NCBI GenBank assembly: GCA_036786445.1
Contig: DAIQRD010000033.1
Span: forward strand, 1-20,684
Origin: JAAZMF01 sp036786445
GTDB taxonomy: Bacteria > Bacillota > Limnochordia > DTU087
Reading direction: 5' to 3'
DNA: 20,684 nucleotides
In this document: positions 14,672-20,684 of the stretch, piece after piece
How positions within the stretch are numbered: position 1 is the stretch's first letter
Layout: each line of letters starts with the position of its first letter
Notes under the pieces: model-generated
The model's database searches: none
Told to the model about the DNA's origin: nothing
The model's input: only the letters and a program-made list of their open reading frames with translations
Position numbers and translations under genes: made by a program

Positions 14672-15754
14672 GTGCTGAGAGATGGCGGATTAGGACGCAT
14701 ACCGAGGATTGTGCTACTTTTATGGCTGGGGGTCATGATCCTGAACACTTGGGTGCTTGCGTCGGGGCGTGGTCTACCATATGGGCTTGGCGAAGCCTCG
14801 GAGGATAGGGTCTACAAGCAGGCAACCCAGGCAATTATCCAATACTACCGTCAAGTAGCCAGCGCGGCTGGAGTGCAAAACGAGAAAGCAGTCAAGACGG
14901 CTTTGGCTGGAATGCAGAAAACAGCGCAAGGGCAAGCCGGAACAGATGCCCTGACAGACTTGCTCACTCATGTGGGAAGTGTCGAGGCGGCAATCGGATC
15001 AGAAATGCGCAAACGGTATAGGGAGACGGTTCTCAAGATCATACGAGCTGATCCACAGGTGCGCAGAGGCGACCAGGTAAGCACTGTCTTAATCATAGGC
15101 CAGGAAGTGATAGAGGGCAAAGAACTACTCAGTTCTACTACTCTCCAGCGTCTTAAGGAGGCTGCTGCTCTAGAGACAATGACAGAATTAGTGGGGGTCG
15201 GTGTAAAAGCCGGGGAGGTCAGTATTCTCCCGCCTGCCCGAGAACTACAATACTATGAGACAATGGAGTTGGAGCTTGAGGAGATGGGGCGACGACTAGA
15301 TGGGGTGCGCAGGGCTGCCGGTCAGATGGCCATTGCCGGTCCCGGCGTTATCATCCAGGCGGGTGACGCACCTGGGGGGTATCTTTGGGAAGAGATAGTC
15401 CACGAGCAGGATATCCGGGAAATAGTCAATTCGTTGTACTTTGCCGGAGCCCGGGGTGTGGAGGTAGGTGGCCGGAGATTCGGTGCAGGTGGGTGGGTAA
15501 GGTGTGTGGGACCGGTGGTGGTAGTTAATGGCAAGACTGTGGCCGCCAATCCCGTTGTGATCAAGGCTGTGGGCCAGCCCCAAAACCTGGCAAAGAGTCT
15601 CAAGGAGCTGCAGGAAATATTTGCCCAAACGGGGAAACGTCTAGATATAGAGAGAGTTGAACATCTGGAACTTGTGCCGTTAGCTGGGAGTAGGACAGGT
15701 TCGGCCGACCACCAGGAAGCGGCAATTGTCATGGAGGGGGAGGCAGATGACTGA
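14672..15754 (+). CDS. DUF881-family membrane-anchored protein, second of a tandem pair
   Basis: Paralogue of the preceding gene over its whole length, 360 aa from GTG 14672 (SD AGAGGTG, 14659–14665); the in-frame GTG at 14663 overlaps that SD. A membrane helix (about 12–28, VLLLWLGVMILNTWVLAS) precedes the same type of ~150-residue domain (RETVLKIIRADPQV and LKEAAALETMTELVGVGV align with the first copy). A coiled coil (ELELEEMGRRLDGVRRAAG) follows, then DUF881: AGPGVIIQAGD, QDIREIVNSLYFAGARGVEV, VRCVGPVVVVNGK and PVVIKAVGQP. It has an extra C-terminal tail and overlaps cdd by 8 nt. Many Firmicutes place an sbp-like gene between two DUF881 genes; here there is none. Confidence 0.82.
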   Translation: MLRDGGLGRIPRIVLLLWLGVMILNTWVLASGRGLPYGLGEASEDRVYKQATQAIIQYYRQVASAAGVQNEKAVKTALAGMQKTAQGQAGTDALTDLLTHVGSVEAAIGSEMRKRYRETVLKIIRADPQVRRGDQVSTVLIIGQEVIEGKELLSSTTLQRLKEAAALETMTELVGVGVKAGEVSILPPARELQYYETMELELEEMGRRLDGVRRAAGQMAIAGPGVIIQAGDAPGGYLWEEIVHEQDIREIVNSLYFAGARGVEVGGRRFGAGGWVRCVGPVVVVNGKTVAANPVVIKAVGQPQNLAKSLKELQEIFAQTGKRLDIERVEHLELVPLAGSRTGSADHQEAAIVMEGEADD

Positions 15755-16145
15755 GCAAGAGGTTGAATATCTTGTTGGACAGGCCGTTGTGGCTCGGGAG
15801 AAGGCTTATGTACCTTACTCTGATTTTGCTGTGGGTGCCGCGGTGCTGACTGGCGAGGGGGAGATTTTTACCGGCTGTAATATCGAGAACGCTAGCTATG
15901 GTGCCACCTGTTGTGCCGAGCGAGTGGCTCTATTCAAGGCTGTATCTGAGGGGCAGAAGGACATCAAGGCAGTTGCTGTGGTCGCTGCGGCTTCGGAGCC
16001 TGTACCTCCCTGTGGCATATGTCGCCAGGTTATGGTAGAATTGGCACCACAGGCGGTGGTAGCTATGGCCAATCTACACGGGAAGATCGAGATCAAGGAA
16101 GTGGCGCAGTTGCTGCCCGGTCCCTTTGGAGGCGGGTTTCTTTGA
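15747..16145 (+). CDS. cdd: Cytidine deaminase
   Basis: Deaminates cytidine and deoxycytidine to uridine and deoxyuridine in pyrimidine salvage; cytoplasmic, tetrameric in small forms like this 132-aa product. The active site is CNIENASYGATCCAERVALF with zinc ligand Cys56 and catalytic Glu58 (CAE), plus PPCGICRQ with zinc ligands Cys89 and Cys92. ATG 15747 has SD GGAGGGGGAGG (15733–15743) and overlaps the stop of the DUF881 gene by 8 nt, so translation is coupled. In B. subtilis cdd lies between dgkA and era; here it keeps its link to era with a GNAT gene between. Confidence 0.96.
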   Translation: MTEQEVEYLVGQAVVAREKAYVPYSDFAVGAAVLTGEGEIFTGCNIENASYGATCCAERVALFKAVSEGQKDIKAVAVVAAASEPVPPCGICRQVMVELAPQAVVAMANLHGKIEIKEVAQLLPGPFGGGFL

Positions 16146-16672
16146 TGGACTCTCTGGCCAACCGTGGAGCAGGAGAGATGCCCCCACAGTCGGCGGCTAA
16201 GCCCTCTATAAGGATAGAAGAATTGGTTGAGCTAGAGCCCCACATTTTGCAGGCACTCATCGATATAGAGCAGGATGCCTTTGGTGAGGGGGGCATGAAT
16301 GAATGGTTCTTGCCTCCTTTTGCGCGTCAGGGGCGGGTATACGTGCTTTGGGTGGAGGGGGTAGAACAGCCAGTAGGTGTGGCAGAGTGCATGCTTATAT
16401 GGGACCGACCTGGGTGTGTATACTTGTTTGGTTTTGCTATTCGACGGGATTGGCGGGGAAGGGGCTTGGGCACTAGGTTCATGCAAGAGATCTGCCGTCG
16501 ACTCCAGGGAGCGGGCTTTTTCAACCTGGAGCTCACGGTTTCGCCTGCCAACATTGGCGCTTTGCGAATTTACCGGGACAAACTGGGATTTGTGACAATA
16601 GATGAGCACTTAGGAGAATATGGACCGGGAGAAGATCGATTGGTGTTGCGCTTAGATCTAACCGGAAATTGA
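16145..16672 (+). CDS. GNAT-family N-acetyltransferase (RimI-like)
   Basis: Acetyl-CoA-dependent N-acetyltransferase of 175 aa, substrate unknown. The acetyl-CoA loop IRRDWRGRGLGTRFM (motif A, R-x-G-x-G, about 99–113) and NLELTVSPANIGALRIYRDKLGF (motif B, about 127–149; Asn135 and Tyr142 typical) are clear, resembling ribosomal-protein acetyltransferases of the RimI type. A polar extension of about 25 residues precedes the fold. ATG 16145 shares its A with the cdd stop TGA (16143–16145), and GGAGG at 16128–16132 can serve as SD. Position between cdd and era suggests co-expression with ribosome-assembly genes, but a ribosomal target is only inference. Confidence 0.88.
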   Translation: MDSLANRGAGEMPPQSAAKPSIRIEELVELEPHILQALIDIEQDAFGEGGMNEWFLPPFARQGRVYVLWVEGVEQPVGVAECMLIWDRPGCVYLFGFAIRRDWRGRGLGTRFMQEICRRLQGAGFFNLELTVSPANIGALRIYRDKLGFVTIDEHLGEYGPGEDRLVLRLDLTGN

Positions 16673-16718
16673 GATGTCTGAATGAGCTTGAGGGAGCTTG
16701 TGGGGAAGGAGGCAGCCG

Positions 16719-17633
16719 GTGGCTGCATTTCGTTCAGGTTTTGTAGCAGTAGTAGGAAGGCCAAATGTAGGGAAATCCACTATGCTCAACCGATTAGTGG
16801 GGCAGAAGGTGGCAATTGTTTCTGACAAACCCCAGACCACCAGAAACCGCATTCATTGCATTGTGACCCGGGCTGACGCCCAGATTGTGTTCTTGGATAC
16901 ACCGGGGATTCACAAACCATTGCATAGGTTGGGTGAATACATGGTAGATGTGGCTCAGCGGACTCTAGGTGAAGTCGATGTGATTTTGTTTGTGGTAGAC
17001 GCCAATCATCGGCCGGGCAAGGGGGATGAGTATGTCGCTGGGCTGCTGGAAGAAGCCCATACACCAGTAGTTCTAGCCTTGAACAAGATCGATCTTTGGG
17101 AAGAAGGGGCCATAGGCCAGAACAAGCAGCAGAGTATTCCAGCGGCCTATGGGGCTCTGGGGAAATTTGCTGGTATCATGCCAGTCTCTGCCCTGGAAGG
17201 ACATGGCCTCACAGAACTGGTAGACGCTGTAGTGGGGTTACTGCCAGAGGGACCGAAATACTATCCCGACGATTGGGTTACTGATCATCCGGAGCAGTTC
17301 ATCATGGCAGAGCTTATTCGGGAAAAAGTCCTACAGCTGACAAGGGAGGAAATCCCCCATGCTACTGCTGTTATCATTGAGGAGATTCGTGCTCGGGAGG
17401 ATCGGGATCTGGTTGATGTTTGGGCTACCATATATGTGGAGCGGCGTTCCCAGAAAGGGATCGTCATAGGCAAAGATGGGTCATTGCTCAAGCAAGTGGG
17501 GCAACTGGCTCGAGAAGAGATCGAGGCCCTCCTGGGCTCTCAAGTCAATCTCCAAATATGGGTGAAGGTCAAAGACGACTGGCGGAACAAAGAGGGCAGT
17601 CTCAGCAGTTTGGGCTATACAGTGGATTCTTGA
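16719..17633 (+). CDS. era: GTPase Era
   Basis: Essential Ras-like GTPase that binds the 3' end of 16S rRNA and acts late in 30S assembly, in concert with YbeY. The 304-aa product carries G1 GRPNVGKS (13–20), G2 TTRNRIH (40–46), G3 DTPGIH (60–65), G4 NKID (122–125) and a C-terminal KH domain (about 225–295, QKGIVIGKDGSLLKQVG and VNLQIWVKVKDDWR). GTG 16719 is chosen over TTG 16698: AGGAGG (16707–16712) sits 6 nt upstream and the protein then starts just before SGFVAVVGRPN, as in other Era proteins. recO, often next, is missing; queA follows. Confidence 0.96.
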   Translation: MAAFRSGFVAVVGRPNVGKSTMLNRLVGQKVAIVSDKPQTTRNRIHCIVTRADAQIVFLDTPGIHKPLHRLGEYMVDVAQRTLGEVDVILFVVDANHRPGKGDEYVAGLLEEAHTPVVLALNKIDLWEEGAIGQNKQQSIPAAYGALGKFAGIMPVSALEGHGLTELVDAVVGLLPEGPKYYPDDWVTDHPEQFIMAELIREKVLQLTREEIPHATAVIIEEIRAREDRDLVDVWATIYVERRSQKGIVIGKDGSLLKQVGQLAREEIEALLGSQVNLQIWVKVKDDWRNKEGSLSSLGYTVDS

Positions 17634-17702
17634 CGAGAGTTTGCCTCCGCCTTAAGGTTGGCCATGCCCGTTGAGAGGGAGGGACTTATTGCGTCCATGT
17701 CC

Positions 17703-18728
17703 ATGAAGGTAGCTGAATTTGATTACGATTTGCCTGAAGAGTTGATCGCGCAGACACCGATAGAGCCCCGGGATGCCTCTCGACTTCTGGTGTTGCACCG
17801 GCAGACGAGCAGATTGGAACTCCGGATCTTCCGGGATTTTACGACATACCTCCAGCCCCATGACGTGCTGGTGATCAATGATACCAGGGTAATTCCAGCC
17901 AGATTGTTTGGTAGCAAGCGAGATACCGGTGCCAAAGTCGAAGTGCTGTTGCTAGGGCGCCTCTCTCAAAAGACATGGGAGGTGCTAGTGCGCCCCGGCC
18001 GGAGGGTGCGGCCAGGGGCAGTCTTGGAGTTTGGCCAGGGTCGCCTCGTGGGGCAAGTCAAACGCATGACCGATGCCGGTGGGAGAATCATTGAATTTGA
18101 ATATGATGGGGTGTTTGAAGCTGTCTTGGATGAACTGGGACAGATGCCTTTACCGCCATACATTCATCGGGAACTACTGGACAAAGAGCGTTATCAGACG
18201 GTCTACGCCCGGGAAGAAGGGTCTGCAGCAGCCCCAACTGCTGGTCTGCATTTCACACCAGAGCTCATGCAGGCTATTGCAGCGCAGGGAGTTACCATTT
18301 GCCCCATCACTTTACATGTGGGGCTGGGCACCTTCCGCCCAGTACAAGTCGAAGATATTGCCCATCACCAAATGCATAGTGAATACTACGCAGTGAATCA
18401 AGCTACAGTGGATGCCATTAGGCGAGCCCAAAAGGCCCAGGGCCGAGTAGTGGCGGTTGGCACCACCACCACACGGACGCTGGAGGCCATCTACAAGAAA
18501 CATGGAGACATTGTAGCTGATAGCGGTTGGACGGATATTTTCATCTATCCTGGTTATGAGTTTCGTGTTGTCGATGCCCTAATCACCAACTTCCACTTGC
18601 CCCGTTCGACTTTACTCATGTTGGTATCTGCCTTCGCGGGCAAGGAGCTTACTCTTAGGACCTATCAAGAGGCAGTGAATTGTGGATACCGCTTCTTCAG
18701 CTTCGGGGATGCCATGTTAATCCTTTAG
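17703..18728 (+). CDS. queA: S-adenosylmethionine:tRNA ribosyltransferase-isomerase QueA
   Basis: Converts preQ1 at tRNA position 34 to epoxyqueuosine by transferring and isomerising the ribosyl part of SAM; cytoplasmic, the step after Tgt. From ATG 17703 the product is 341 aa, the usual length, and begins MKVAEFDYDLPEELIAQTPI as in the family. Other conserved blocks are VLVINDTRVIPARLFG (about 56–71), MPLPPYIHR (about 148–156), SAAAPTAGLHFTPEL (about 174–188), HVGLGTFRPV (about 203–212), HSEYY (about 226) and TNFHLPRSTLLMLVSAFAG (about 297–315). Upstream in-frame ATGs at 17697 and 17664 are possible but would add residues not seen in homologues. AGAGGGAGGG at 17674–17683 is the nearest SD, with a long spacer. 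Confidence 0.95.
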   Translation: MKVAEFDYDLPEELIAQTPIEPRDASRLLVLHRQTSRLELRIFRDFTTYLQPHDVLVINDTRVIPARLFGSKRDTGAKVEVLLLGRLSQKTWEVLVRPGRRVRPGAVLEFGQGRLVGQVKRMTDAGGRIIEFEYDGVFEAVLDELGQMPLPPYIHRELLDKERYQTVYAREEGSAAAPTAGLHFTPELMQAIAAQGVTICPITLHVGLGTFRPVQVEDIAHHQMHSEYYAVNQATVDAIRRAQKAQGRVVAVGTTTTRTLEAIYKKHGDIVADSGWTDIFIYPGYEFRVVDALITNFHLPRSTLLMLVSAFAGKELTLRTYQEAVNCGYRFFSFGDAMLIL

Positions 18729-18778
18729 TAGCTTTGACTGGTTTGGTGAAATCACAAGCGGGGAAAGAGGGATGGCTG

Positions 18779-19882
18779 GTGCAGCCAGTAGAGTTTACCG
18801 TTGGTCATGAATCATCTAATACCTGGGCACGACTAGGGGAGCTGCGTACTCCCCATGGAGTGATTCGCACGCCGGTTTTCATGCCGGTTGGTACCCAGGC
18901 CACTGTGAAGGCCATGTCTCCCCGAGAGTTAGTCGAGGTTGGTGCCGAGATTGTCCTGGCCAATACCTACCATCTCTACTTGAGGCCTGGACACGGCCTC
19001 ATAGATGAGGCCGGTGGGTTACATGACTTTATGGCTTGGAACCGTTCCGTTCTCACCGATAGCGGTGGTTTCCAAGTCTTTAGCTTGGGAGAAATGCGAA
19101 AAATCGCTGAGGAAGGGGTCACCTTTCGATCGCATCTAGATGGGTCTTCCCATTTCATCAGTCCCGCGGTTTCCATGGAAATCCAAATGGCATTGGGAGC
19201 AGATATCGCCATGGTCTTCGATGAATGTGCCCCATATCCGGCAGATTACCAGTATACGAAGGATTCCACGGAGATGACATCCCGATGGGCCCGGCGGTGC
19301 CTTGCCGCCCACACAAGAGAGGATCAAGCTCTATTCGGCATTGTGCAAGGAGGTATGTATGCCGATCTCCGCAAGCAAAGTGCCGATGATTTGGTGAGCC
19401 TGGGTTTTCCGGGCTACGGTATTGGTGGACTGAGTGTGGGAGAACCCAAAGAACTCATGTATGAGCTATTAGAGGTCACAGTCCCCAGATTGCCNNNNNN
19501 NNNNGGTGTGGGTTCGCCGGATTGCCTATTAGAGGGTGTAATGCGGGGTATCGATATGTTTGATTGTGTGCTGCCCACCCGGATTGCCAGGCATGGCAGT
19601 GTTTTCACCCGAAATGGTACTCTAACCGTGCGCAATGCGGCTTTTAGTCAGGATTTTGCGCCCTTGGACCCAGGCTGCGATTGCTATACATGTCAGAATT
19701 TCTCTCGAGCCTATATCCGGCATTTGCTGCGTAGTGGCGAGATATTAGGAGTACGGCTGACCACAATCCATAACCTCCGATTCCTTCTCCGGTTGATGGA
19801 GGAGATCCGGGTAAGCATCGCCGAAAACACCTTGCCCCAGCTGCGCGACTCCTTCATGGAGCAATATGACCAAGGGCAATAA
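18779..19882 (+). CDS. tgt: tRNA-guanine transglycosylase, interrupted by a 10-N gap
   Basis: Exchanges guanine 34 for preQ1 in tRNAs with GUN anticodons, feeding QueA. GTG 18779 (367 codons as drawn) is chosen: AGAGGGA (18766–18772) lies 6 nt upstream and the protein then starts MQPVEFTVGHE, running into TPVFMPVGTQATVK. Motifs seen: LTDSGGFQVFSLG (92–104, with Asp94 in the active site), IVQGG, GGLSVGEP, MFDCVLPTRIARHG, and the zinc site CDCYTC followed by AYIRHL. Ns occupy 19495–19504, between LP and GVGSPD. The B. subtilis-type sequence there is LP-x-x-KPRYLM-GVGSPD, so about 25 nt are probably missing, and 10 N keeps the frame by chance. The start lies 50 nt after queA. Confidence 0.95.
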   Translation: MQPVEFTVGHESSNTWARLGELRTPHGVIRTPVFMPVGTQATVKAMSPRELVEVGAEIVLANTYHLYLRPGHGLIDEAGGLHDFMAWNRSVLTDSGGFQVFSLGEMRKIAEEGVTFRSHLDGSSHFISPAVSMEIQMALGADIAMVFDECAPYPADYQYTKDSTEMTSRWARRCLAAHTREDQALFGIVQGGMYADLRKQSADDLVSLGFPGYGIGGLSVGEPKELMYELLEVTVPRLXXXXGVGSPDCLLEGVMRGIDMFDCVLPTRIARHGSVFTRNGTLTVRNAAFSQDFAPLDPGCDCYTCQNFSRAYIRHLLRSGEILGVRLTTIHNLRFLLRLMEEIRVSIAENTLPQLRDSFMEQYDQGQ

Positions 19883-19980
19883 TCACCGTTGGAATTGGAG
19901 GGTGTATGCAGGAATGTAAGCTAGGACCGGGAAGTTATTACTGATATCCAGTGTATGCGAAGGGAAAGGAGGAATCTCAA

Positions 19981-20271
19981 ATGGTGTTCTTGACAGCTGC
20001 GGCGGAGCAACAGGGGAGCGTGTTTGCGCTCTTTATGCCCTTCATTATCATGCTAGCGGTGTTCTACCTTTTTCTTATCCGGCCGCAGCAAAAGCAGCAG
20101 AAGGAACGGCAGAATATGCTGAATGCCCTCAAGAGAGGAGACAAGGTGGTCACCGTTGGTGGGATCCATGGAGAGATTACCACTATTAAAGACGATGAAC
20201 TCACCCTAAAGATAGCCGACAAGGTTGAGATTCGGGTGTCTCGCTCAGGGATTGCGCGGGCGCAAAGCTAA
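19981..20271 (+). CDS. yajC: Preprotein translocase accessory subunit YajC
   Basis: Small single-pass membrane partner of SecDF–YajC, which assists Sec-dependent export. ATG 19981 (96 aa) has a perfect SD, AAAGGAGG (19965–19972); the in-frame GTG at 19951 would include that SD and is unlikely. One membrane helix (about 14–34, VFALFMPFIIMLAVFYLFLI) is followed by the signature RPQQKQQKERQNML, then the soluble domain GDKVVTVGGIHGEI and EIRVSRSGIARAQ. tgt–yajC is a common Firmicute pairing, often followed by secD and secF; here the transcript ends at the next palindrome. Confidence 0.95.
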   Translation: MVFLTAAAEQQGSVFALFMPFIIMLAVFYLFLIRPQQKQQKERQNMLNALKRGDKVVTVGGIHGEITTIKDDELTLKIADKVEIRVSRSGIARAQS

Positions 20272-20307
20272 GCTTGTTTATAGGTAATAGAGATATTCGG
20301 ACAAACG

Positions 20308-20337
20308 TAAAGCGGGAGGCCATGGCCTCCCGCTTTA
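20308..20337. terminator. Bidirectional terminator between yajC and ssrA
   Basis: A perfect 30-nt palindrome, 15 + 15 bases, centred on GGCCATGGCC, with AAAG/CTTT at the stem base so both strands get a short T-run after the G/C-rich stem. It lies 36 nt after yajC and 11 nt past the tmRNA 3' end, serving the two convergent transcripts. Confidence 0.88.
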
Positions 20338-20348
20338 GTCTATGGTTA

Positions 20349-20643
20349 TGGTGGAGGTGAGCGGAGTTGCACCGCTGTCCACAAGTGGAGCCACAATGCC
20401 TTCTACGAGCGTAGCCCTTGTTTAACATTCGCCTCTGCCTGACCCCAAAGGGCAGGATTAGGCAGCGACTAGCTCATCAGGTTTCCCCCTCTAGTTATGA
20501 GCATCTCCAGAGCGGTAGCCTACAGTATGACACCCTATCCTCGCCGGTAGGCACAGAAAGGTAGAGTGTAGCCGCTGCTAAGCAGCAGCTAAAGCGTAAT
20601 TATCGTTTGCGTTTAGTTTAGGTTCCCACTGTTTAGCGAGGCA
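20349..20643 (-). ncRNA. ssrA: Transfer-messenger RNA (tmRNA), 3' part
   Basis: Rescues stalled ribosomes and tags the nascent chain for proteolysis. On the minus strand the 3' end reads CACCTCCACCA (CCA encoded, complement 20349–20351), preceded by a T-arm AGCGG/CCGCT with loop TGCAACT. The tag frame at 20610–20578 reads GCA AAC GAT AAT TAC GCT TTA GCT GCT GCT TAG, that is ANDNYALAAA, preceded by TAAAC, like the E. coli resume context. TGCCTCGCTAAAC (20643–20631) fits the conserved region before the tag. The 5' tRNA-like half (acceptor strand, D-arm region) is missing: the sequence beyond 20643 is an inverted copy of 20588–20628 and not real tmRNA. Confidence 0.93.
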
Positions 20644-20684
20644 TGGGAACCTAAACTAAACGCAAACGATAATTACGCTTTAGC
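20588..20684. repeat. 41-bp perfect inverted repeat at the contig end, probable foldback artefact
   Basis: 20588–20628 and 20644–20684 are exact reverse complements, 41 bases each, separated by 15 nt (20629–20643). The second arm ends on the last base of the window. The left arm is genuine tmRNA sequence spanning most of the tag codons; the right arm replaces the expected tmRNA 5' region. Confidence 0.95.

Noticed and set aside
1..20684. CRISPR array, toxin–antitoxin, phage or insertion-sequence content
   Set aside because: No spaced direct repeats, no transposase or integrase, and no target-site duplications were seen; all sizeable frames are explained by the listed genes.
20644..20684. Second tmRNA copy or a natural attachment site at the right end
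   Set aside because: The segment is an exact inverse of 41 tmRNA bases with nothing beyond it; a foldback artefact is the simpler explanation.

Overview
The window reads as one 20.7 kb chromosomal contig from an endospore-forming member of the Bacillota (Firmicutes), of a lineage I cannot place more precisely. Three things support this. yqfC and yqfD are sporulation genes restricted to spore formers. The gene order rpsU–nfeD–floA–(small membrane protein)–yqfC–yqfD–phoH–pgpH–ybeY–dgkA…cdd…era closely follows the Bacillus subtilis yqeZ–yqfG/dgkA/cdd/era region. Shine-Dalgarno (SD) sites are strong and GTG/TTG starts are frequent. It looks like a draft or metagenome contig: it begins inside rpsU, ends inside the tmRNA gene, and has a 10-N scaffold gap in tgt.

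Layout. (1) 1–173: the 3' end of rpsU and its terminator. (2) 218–9230: a nearly unbroken plus-strand operon. It encodes a membrane-domain pair (NfeD protease and FloA flotillin), an orphan anchored protein, YqfC and YqfD, the PhoH-like ATPase, the c-di-AMP phosphodiesterase PgpH, the rRNA endonuclease YbeY, and a lipid kinase fused to a PAP2 phosphatase. (3) 9231–13507: an apparent insertion relative to the usual dgkA–cdd–era order. It carries a secreted LysM/M23 peptidase, a convergent MtnX-like phosphatase, an amidohydrolase and a PfkB sugar kinase, with terminators after the peptidase and the kinase. (4) 13623–17633: two tandem DUF881 paralogues sharing an extra N-terminal domain, then cdd, a GNAT acetyltransferase and era, tightly packed. 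(5) 17703–20271: queA–tgt (queuosine tRNA modification) and yajC (Sec accessory). (6) 20308–20684: a perfect-palindrome bidirectional terminator and, on the minus strand, the 3' part of ssrA (tmRNA).

Much of the window concerns RNA and translation quality control (rpsU, ybeY, era, queA, tgt, ssrA) and the cell envelope and sporulation (nfeD, floA, yqfC/D, pgpH, dgkA-PAP2, M23 peptidase, DUF881 pair, yajC). I see no CRISPR array, transposase, integrase, phage gene or recognisable defence system. The observations most worth following are the DUF881 pair with a shared undescribed N-terminal domain, the kinase–phosphatase fusion, a leader ORF with a hairpin before floA, an 18-bp hairpin inside the operon, the unusual tmRNA tag ending, and a 41-bp foldback at the contig end that is probably an artefact.
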